A DNA stretch of 64,000 nucleotides. It comes from Caenorhabditis elegans (lineage: Eukaryota > Nematoda > Chromadorea > Rhabditida > Rhabditidae). This document shows positions 55,543 through 64,000 of the stretch, one piece after another; position 1 is the first letter of the stretch, and every line of letters starts with the position of its first letter. The position numbers and the translations under genes are program-made. Under the pieces are notes generated by a model. That model was not told the origin of the DNA. It made no database searches and saw only the letters and a list, made by a program, of their open reading frames with translations. The stretch covers positions 8,242,501 to 8,306,500 of the forward strand of contig NC_003280.10 of the NCBI RefSeq assembly GCF_000002985.6, given 5' to 3'.

Positions 55543-58500
55543 AGATTATGAATATTTTTTAGATCCTCATGTGACAAAAGTAATCCTTCCGTGTATTATT
55601 GTCATCAAAATCTTCAGAAATAAGTTTCAAAAATAGAAACAATCTGTGCCCTTTTATCTCCTCGCAAACCTAGAAAATCACTCAGAAAGCTTAATTCATC
55701 ATTGTAGGATTAGACTACTATATGCAGAAGTACTTTGTCTTTTTTATTCTTCTTTATGTACCAAAGTTAGTCATATTTAATTTTAACGTCAGTGTCTTAT
55801 CGTTAACGTGTTTGTCTGCAGAAAAGTGAATTTGGTGAAGAATATATGAATGAGCAGAGTATTTTTAATGAATGAAATGATTCATTGAAAAAAACAAAGA
55901 GGAAACAAAGTGTACTCAGTTCAAGATCTCGGTAATGGGGGAAAACGTAAACGAAAATAACAATGAGTGGGAGGACAGAAAGGTTAATTTTGGAATTTCT
56001 TGCTTCAGGTCTCAACTCAGGAAACGATAACAAGAAAGTCTCAGGGTTTCAATTTTCAATAATGCACTTCATCTTGTAGAAAATTATTGATTTAATCGAA
56101 AAATTCAATTTGATCTGTTTCTACTAGCACATCTACATACTTACTTCATTGGTCTTTAATGTAGACTGACCCCCTAATTTTTCACTCATTACTAAATAAA
56201 TTATCGAGAGTCCAATTTACTTTTTTTGCAAGCATCTAGGCAGTCGTCGGTAGCTCTTGTCTTATCGTGCCTACATGAATTATTTATTTTTTTAGATTTA
56301 TACAATTGAATGCTTTTTTCATTAAGGTACATAGGTTCTTATTGTACGATTATAGTACATGCTTTACCAGAAAACTTTACTTTTCCCTACGTAAAATCCG
56401 GGTTTCTAGACAACAAAAGCACAAAACTAAAAAGTCAAATGAGTTTTCATCTAAAAGTTTTCATTATTTCTGCCAGAAGATCTCATTTATCGTTTTCAAT
56501 CATCATTATCTTCATCTTTTTGTCTGGATAGAAGTGTCGGAAAGAAACGAAAAAAACGTAGGATTCAAGACACATAAGGAACCAATAATCAGAAAAAGGA
56601 GCTTTTTTTTTATGGGAATCACTGAATTGGAAATGGTTTTCCGTTTTTAGTGCAACACACGAAATGTGCAAAAAGAAACAAGGAATGTTTCAAAAAATAT
56701 TTATTATTGATTTAAAATTTAGGAATTTCCAGGAACTTTTCTATATTTTAAAAATATAAACTAACAGACTTGGACCGTGGAGAAAACAAATTTCAAGCAG
56801 GAGATTGAATAGAACTTCAAAAATATTCAAAACTGGGACCATTTTTTTATTGTTTAGTTTTTCAACTGAGCACAATGAAAAATAGCGTTGAATAGCCATC
56901 AACTTCCCGGTTTTCAAAATTCAACCACTTATTTTAAAGAAAGTAATTTTTAAGTTTTGATGTTTGAATTTGAAATAAGAAATATATTAACTGTTTCGTA
57001 TGTAGAATAATTTCGTTTTCAAGTAAGATTTGAGCATCCATCGACAAAGTGACTACGTACTTTGAAAATTGAAAAAAAATTGGTGTACCCGAAAAACAAT
57101 AGAAAAACGCTAATCATACTCAAAACGCGTCATTGAAATAAACAAACTGTGAATTATTTCTGAAAATACGCATATTATCAAAGTTTAGCACTTATTGTTG
57201 TGCTCAAGGTTGAAGGGAAAATAAAAAATATACAGCTGTAAAAATGTAAGATTTATGACGACATTTATTAAAGCATTGAGGTACAAAAATACGTTTTACC
57301 TCAATTTATATGGGGTTACGGGTGAAATTAAAACAAATTAAAACTTAAAACCCTCGAAATTTATTAACAAACGAAACTTGAAGATCTTGATTTTTTTTCT
57401 TGAAAATCACACTTTGTTTTATCTCAGGAAGCGAGTTGAATTGTAACTTTAAATAATTAAATAACAAAAATTTGCTGGAAATTTTGAAGTATTTGCAATT
57501 TTCAAAATCAGACAATATGAAAACGCTCAACTAAAGTAAATTAACTACTAGGAAAACGATGACCTCACTGTTGCAAAGTAAGCCAATTATCATATATGGT
57601 TAGGTAACTTAGTTCATGACCTCTCAGTTTTTCTTTAACCTTTGTTGTGTAAATTTAACAAAAAAATAACACAACAAAAGTTTTAGAATTATATTTTTCT
57701 ATATCTTATTAAAAATCACAAATTTGCTGAATTTACTTTAAAAGTTACAATTCAAGTGGTTTTTTGAACAACTCTTGAATAAATTTTTCGGTAATTAAGT
57801 TGTCTCTGACTCATAAGTTCTACGAAACATTTTATCGAGAAATTTGTTCCAAGAATCAAAAATAAAATCTATGATGTGTGTCTATAGGAATGGTGCATCC
57901 CAGAAAGTAAGACATATAAGATTAACATGGATGAGCAGGGATTGGAGTCCTTGCTCAAACTCTCTTACAAAATCTGCAAAATTCTTTCGTTAAATGATTG
58001 CTTTCAATGTTTCAAAAACTTGTCAAACTGTCCCATTTTATTTGATCTCTAAATTTTGCGGTCAAGTAACTATCTGATAACAATTATACAAACTTTACGC
58101 AACTTTTGGAAATCAACATTTGAAAAAGTTAGTTAGAAAATATGATTGTAGAAAGCGAAGAATGTAATTTTCTGTGCAGTTAATATCTAATGATAATTTT
58201 TGTGAAATTAAACAATTTCCTCGACCACTATGCTCGAAGTCGTGGCTAGACCCACCCATTAAAAAAGTGTGTGTCTTTCGTGAAGAACGGACTTCTTTGT
58301 GAATATCTTACAAAGATTTAAAAATGATAAGCTTTAAAATTGAGTGGGATGTTTCATCTGTCTGCTGGTCGCTTTTCGGTCTAAATCACGAATCATGCTC
58401 ATAAAATGACGGCAGAAATCAGATTCAAAACCTTAAAGCTTCTTAGAAACCAAGAACAGAATGTGACGCTTAAAATGGCAAAAAAAGTCATGCTGACGAT

Positions 58501-61500
58501 TATGGAAATTCAATAAAATATGATCCATACATCATAAAAACCAAAAAAGTTATCGCCTACTACCAATTCAACTGCATGCCATCAATAATTTATGAATAAA
58601 TCAGAATTGTATTCATTGACAATAGTTTTTGCTAGAATAAAACAATGGTCACCAAAAATATATGTCAATCTATTTTTGGAAATTTATCTGGGATTTTCAA
58701 AGAATCGCTTTAAAAAGACATGTAGACCTATGTGCCATGGACACTTCTAATTTCAAATTTATAGAAGATTCAGAGCAGTGTGATAGAGAGAACGTCTGAA
58801 AGTACAGGGAATTTAATGAATATTGTCTTTCAACTGAACTTCGATGTTTTAAAATTTTTCTTTGACGGCCCATGTGAGTCAGCTCAAAGAAACCGTCAAT
58901 TCATTAGATGACTTTTGTATTTTGGATATATTATAATAACTTGCATGAGAATGTTCAATGAAATCATAAAAATAACAAAATATTTTTTGAAGAAAAATAA
59001 TGAACATCTCAAGATGTATGCTGTATTAAATCCTATTGAAAAGCAGTTTGGATTTTTTTTTAATTTTTGAATAAATGATGACAGTCTACATACAGATAGG
59101 GAACTAAAAAACTTGAAGCATTAATGTGAAACTAAAGCTCATAATATAATAATGCTTTTTTTTTGAAATCATCATCATAACTACCTATCGAGTTATTACT
59201 CACCTAAAACACCGTTTCCGGAATTTCCTCATTACTCTCAGGGGTCAGTACAGAGTTTCTCTGAGGGAGTTAGTGTTTAGTGAAGAAAACATTTTCCTAG
59301 CTATTATCTAGATGTGTTTTTAATTACCTACTATGAAAAAAGTCTCGCATATATCCATTCTGAGAACTTATCCAGGTTTTATTCGGAGGAAACCCCTCTA
59401 AACAAATAATAAAGTCAGACTATAGCCGCCGTATTGGGAGGCTTCTTATAGTAAATTTAATAAACCTAGTTAACAACGTTTAAGAGTAAAACGAAAATAA
59501 AATGGCATGGAAAAGCAGTTAGATTAACGGAGTCAAGAGAGAGCACGACACTAAGAATAAGAAAGAGATGGACGATACTAATTGGAATCGAAGTGTGTCA
59601 ACGATGCCCAGAGTGCTAATCGGCAGGCTGAAGAATTCAGAAAATGAATTGGGGCGGAGAGAAGACGTAAGAAAAAAGAATCTGAATGGAAATAAAGAAG
59701 ATGATACATCACACGTACAAGGGACCATTCACACGTAAACCACACAAATATGCTAGAGAATTTGGAAGAATTTGCATTTTTGCATGATTAAAAAGTTTGA
59801 TCGTTGTATGGTTATTGGCAACAGCTGGTAAATTTATGTCAAAAATGAGATAATCTAATAGTGAGCAGAAGTTATCGAAATAGGTTCAACAATAATTATA
59901 GATAGTTTAGTTATTTAGAAATTGGCAAAAAAATTTTTAAGTGAATTTCTTCCAAGGTATAAATGGTTTTGAATTCAGAAAACATTGGATTTATCAGTGC
60001 CAAACTCAAAAAAATTCTGATATAGTTCATCGTTGTTTATCGAATAGTGCTGCACCTTATCGCTCAAACATATTTCAGAAAAAAACTGAAATTTTAAACA
60101 TTAAATTACAAAAAAAAAACAAAGACCACCTGATGTTACATATCCCAAATGTACAATTTTTACGTAATGCATTTTTCAGTGTTGGAACACAATTTAAGAC
60201 TTCTGACTACAATAAGCCGTAGAAATATATTTGCAGGTATATATGTAAATATCAAACAAATTTCAATGACCACATGGGGAATGAAAAATGTAAAGCTATA
60301 TTGTTTCTGGCTATATTTATTGTAAATTTGTAAAAGTTTTAGACAATTGCCCTTAAGGGGAAACAGAATTGTACTCGTGATGAAGTAATGGGAATACCCA
60401 AGTTAATTTGCAATGTATCCATAAGAAACTGCAAATACAACTACACGCACACATATCCAATGAAATTGGGCACAACACACGCACTGCGACTCGAAAAATT
60501 TACACTGTTCTGATTGTGAGAAAATGTGTGCATTGCAAACATAATACCTACTGTGGTGCACATCGCAAATTAACTGTATATCAGACTACTCCCTTCTCGA
60601 TGTTTATTCTGTAAAGAGACCCCCCTTTTCTACCGATAATTCAAAGCTCTATTTTATGGGTTCAAGTTAGTTTTTGTTAAAAATCAAGGATTAAAATATT
60701 TCAGATCAAATTACTAATACTGTCTAAATATTATCAAAACAGATCATTGAAAATTTGACATCCATTAATCATAATATTTTGACTTTTTGTGATTCTGTTT
60801 TTCATATTTGATTTGAAACACGGAAACCTATCAAATGCCGGGGCTTCTTTTTAATCGTCCAAACGGTAAACATAATTAAATCGAGTATCCTCATAAAATA
60901 CGTCAACAGCTTTCGAAGAAAAACGATTAACGATTTTTGCAGAAGGGGACTTTTTGAAATTCGGAGAAACAAATTTGCAGAAGGCGTTAAATTGTGATGA
61001 GATGAGAAGAAGGGGCGGGCTCAGGCGGCTCCGTTTGTGAGGTCAGATGACGTTTCCGGTCGGGAAAAGAAAAAATAGGGAAATAGTTTAGACATGAATG
61101 AAAAATCGACAAAAAAACGGATGACACATTGTGTCATTTTTGATGTCATCTCTAAAGTTTGAACTTTCAATCATGCGGTTATCTCGGTTTTTTTTAGAAT
61201 GACGAAGCTAGAAAATCGGGTGTTTCGGAGCAATTCAAACTTAAATGTTTTTGTGACAATAAATATTTTCATACAGTATTCTGATTTTAAAAAATCCTAC
61301 CAGTTTGGGCTTTCAGTGGGAAAAGCTTGCATTTTAATACACTTCACGATACCAAACTAAATTTCCAAAACGTAGCCTCGGATAACTGAAAAGTTCATTC
61401 CACAGTTTTCCCCAGAAAATCGCTTGCTTTAAATCAAAACAGGCAATCCGGAATCGTGAAAAATCGAATATCAAGCTTTAAAATTCAATTTCGCACTTTC

Positions 61501-63382
61501 TAAAAAGCATCAATTAGGGAAAAGTAGACGATTGGTTAAAGCGGAACTGGAGTAGGAAGGATTAATGGGTACAGACACTGACAATTGGAAAATAAATAAC
61601 CTCTGAAATTATTTCTATTTTTATTGAGGCTCTTGCTTTTATCATAATTGTTGTTTTGTTGGACTAGACTCCGCTGAAAGAACATATCCTAGTACAAAAT
61701 GAGCATTACAGGCTCAAGGGAAAGAACCTCGGACAACTCAATTCACTCAAGTCTCGAGCCACCTATGTGTAGAGTTATACATAATGAAATGAAAAACAAT
61801 TTTTAAATTTTTAACTCAAAATACTCTTTATTTTATTTTGTGCATCATAAAATGTTACCAAAAAGTAGAATACTATAATGTGTTACAGTTTTTTTTGTTA
61901 GTTTTATTTTCAAATTTTTTAGAATAAACTTTTGGTATATTCGAAAAATTTTGCGTTATTTTCGCTTGTATGACGCTTATAATAAGTCACAGAAGACAAA
62001 AAAGTTCAACAGTTTCACAATGATATTTTCTAATTTCATCGCAATAGTAATTCCACACATTTTCCCAACAATAAAATACCCCTTATAGAAATCGCAAAAT
62101 TATTCCCAAAGCACAAACTTATAGAAACACACTTTTTCTGCAAACCAAATAATTAAGTTTTGGTTGAAAATTTGCAATCAATTTATGAGCTTAAAATATT
62201 TACAAGTTCCGCTGGAAAACAATTAACTGACGTATGAGCAGTTTTACTATGATATATTTAGAAATGATCTTTAGAAGTCAAATGTAATTTTGGAATTTTC
62301 GAGGGTTCACGGATTCAGTAATAAAAATAGTAAGATGACGTTACTAAACTTTAGTAGATGCTCTGAATCTTCGAGCAATGATAGGTACTTGAAGCTCGTC
62401 TACTTGAGATTTTGAGATTTTTCAAACAGTTTGAGGTCTCACGTTTGTTGTCTTTTTTTGCCTACGCCTTTCGGTGTTCATTGAAACAGAAAAGTAAGCA
62501 ACCTCCGAGTATGTCTTGTTACTCTAGGTAAGAATTTCGATGAGTAAGTTACTTAATGAAATTGCAAAAGGCGACTCAATGTTCGTTTCCTCTTTTAAAC
62601 ATTACTTCCGTTTCTTTTTCGAGATGTCAGTTTATTTTATTATTGCAGATGCGTGCCAGTCCAAAATAATTAAATTAAGGATCAAAGAGAAATTCAAAAC
62701 AGACAATGAACTTTTGAACTTGTACATTAGGTATAGACTGTTCAAGCTGTCAAATTGAAAATCTGATCAAGTGAGCCCAATCCATGTCTAGTCTTGTTTT
62801 CAATTTCGTCACAATTTGATTACAGTTGTTCGGTAATTGTTCATTTTTGTTTGTTTTCTCCAAAAAGAAAGAACACTTCCGTGAGCACATTCAAGTGTAC
62901 AGATTTTTTGTTAAAATATCTAGACCAAAAGAGAAAATAAATCAAAATGGAAAAAATACATAGGATTATTTCAACAAATTATAAACGCTAACGTTATACC
63001 GCGTTGAAAGCATGAGACTATTCAAAAGAACTAGTGTTTCCAACTGGACCTACCTCTAAATAAAAGATAAAATGCAATTAAAACTGGTGAAGCGTATTCA
63101 ACATTTTAATTTTCCCCTCCAACTTTTTATGGTGGCATCTAAAGGGTAAGTACTACCAAGAAAAGACCATTTTTACTTCCTTTTCAAGTGGCAAAAACTG
63201 AATTACCGCAATTGAATTTTGCTCTTTTTGTCAGAAGCGTAAGCTCAATAAATTAATTCATATAAATCCAAAAAAATTGTGGATATGAATATAACAGGGG
63301 TTCACAAAAATTGTGATGGGGTTCTTGCAAGATACAAACAATTGTTCGATTCGAGAAAATACAAACTGAACAATAAAGAACT
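55543..63382. other. 7.8-kb gene desert
   Basis: No supported gene on either strand. AT-rich with scattered short open frames. One variant of the dispersed CGTGGCGAGACCC motif occurs at about 58242-58254 (CGTGGCTAGACCC). A GC-rich island at 61008-61068 (GGGGCGGGCTC, GGTCAGATGACG) could be a promoter or enhancer; no gene start follows clearly. Could include long introns or regulatory DNA of the gene at the right edge. Confidence 0.4.
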
Positions 63383-63817
63383 TCAGATTAGCTTGCTCGC
63401 TTTGGATCCATTGTTTTGAATCGGTGTGGTCCCTCCATTCTTGTTTTGACTGAGTTTTTTAGGTTTTGTGGATCCGTCAGGTGGGCACACGAGAAGTGGA
63501 GTGTTGTTAGAAAACGCAGAGAGAGGGCCTCCTGAAAGTGTGTTTTATACAAGGTAATCGGTGGCAACTGCTTGGCAACGGTTTGAGACTTTATAGAACC
63601 ACTTGAGAAATTTCAATAAGTTGACAATGTTTTTTTCCAGAAAGTAACCACCGTCTGCCAACCAGTTAACTTACCATCTGAAGGATTTGAACCTCCACCA
63701 CTAACTGGACCTCTTTGTGTGAGAGCACTTATCATAACTGCAGTTGTACTTCTTCCAACAACTGGCTTAATTTCGTGTGGTTGAAGAACTCTTCGTCTTT
63801 TCTTTGGAAGTTTAGAT
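63383..63817 (-). CDS. 3' end of a nuclear-type protein, cut by the right edge
   Basis: Two exons on the minus strand (63817-63675 and 63531-63383), joined by a GTAAGT donor and TTTCAG acceptor in consistent phase, give the last ~97 residues of a protein whose start lies outside the window or upstream. The segment opens SKLPKKRRRVLQPHE, a classic basic nuclear-localisation signal. It continues as a low-complexity Ser/Gly/Asn-rich tail (PVSGGGSNPSDGG, PKKLSQNKNGGTT) ending SKASKLI. There is no domain, so no function is proposed; a transcription or chromatin factor tail would fit. The 64 kb edge is reached before any start is seen; 63818-64000 looks intronic. Confidence 0.6.
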
Positions 63818-64000
63818 CTGAATGAGCCATTTAATTAAATGAGTTCTCACACAAAAGTAATCCAGATCGCAGAAGAAAAATATTTTCTGAGCTGTGGATA
63901 ACTCAATAAAGAGTTAGTGAAATTCAATTTATTATGACCAAGGAACAAGTCATAATTTTTTCTGATATAACGGTTGTTTTGTGGAAAACAACAGCGCCTA

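Noticed and set aside
59941-60222. 93-codon open frame in the desert
   Set aside because: Low-complexity Lys/Asn composition from AT-rich DNA, no family features or flanking splice sites.

Overview
This is nuclear DNA of a Caenorhabditis nematode, very probably C. elegans chromosome II. Genes are compact, with roughly 45-60 bp introns, TTTTCAG acceptors and AT-rich spacers. Seven genes are recognisable one after another: nlp-5, tdc-1, gei-14, mrpl-10, clec-142, nst-1 and cct-4. I rebuilt exon structures by hand. Each model except nlp-5 exon 1 and the gene cut by the right edge keeps an open frame with consistent splice phases, which is the main support for the coordinates.

Layout. 0-16.6 kb: nlp-5 (neuropeptides); a divergent pair made of a degenerate tyrosine phosphatase (-) and a casein-kinase-1-like kinase (+); a PGAP4/TMEM246-like glycosyltransferase; a membrane-anchored phospholipase-A2-like protein; a small secreted thrombospondin-type-1 protein; and an unrecognised 209-aa protein (-). 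16.6-22.7 kb: gene-poor, with a ~0.9 kb palindrome. 22.7-43 kb: a dense block with threonine dehydratase, a cysteine-rich secreted protein (-), tdc-1, gei-14 (-), an SLC25A32-type mitochondrial carrier, mrpl-10 (-), clec-142, nst-1 (-) and cct-4. Neighbours here are nearly all convergent (48-230 bp apart) or divergent from short shared promoters. 43-50.5 kb: a short Helitron-like element, a retrotransposon relic, and a minisatellite of about 60 copies of a 79-bp hairpin-forming unit. The minisatellite is interrupted by a hAT-like element with a perfect 8-bp target duplication. 50.5-64 kb: mostly non-coding, except a 77-aa prepropeptide with an allatostatin-C/somatostatin-like cyclic core, an inverted-repeat transposon with near-identical arms, and the 3' end of a minus-strand gene.

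Themes. The genes are unrelated housekeeping, neuromodulatory and secreted functions, not one pathway. Mobile DNA is unusually readable: five elements have recognisable ends or target duplications. The most interesting coding signal is the allatostatin-C-like peptide at 52.6-52.9 kb. The kinase/pseudophosphatase pair and two GC-AG introns in nearby genes also deserve a look.
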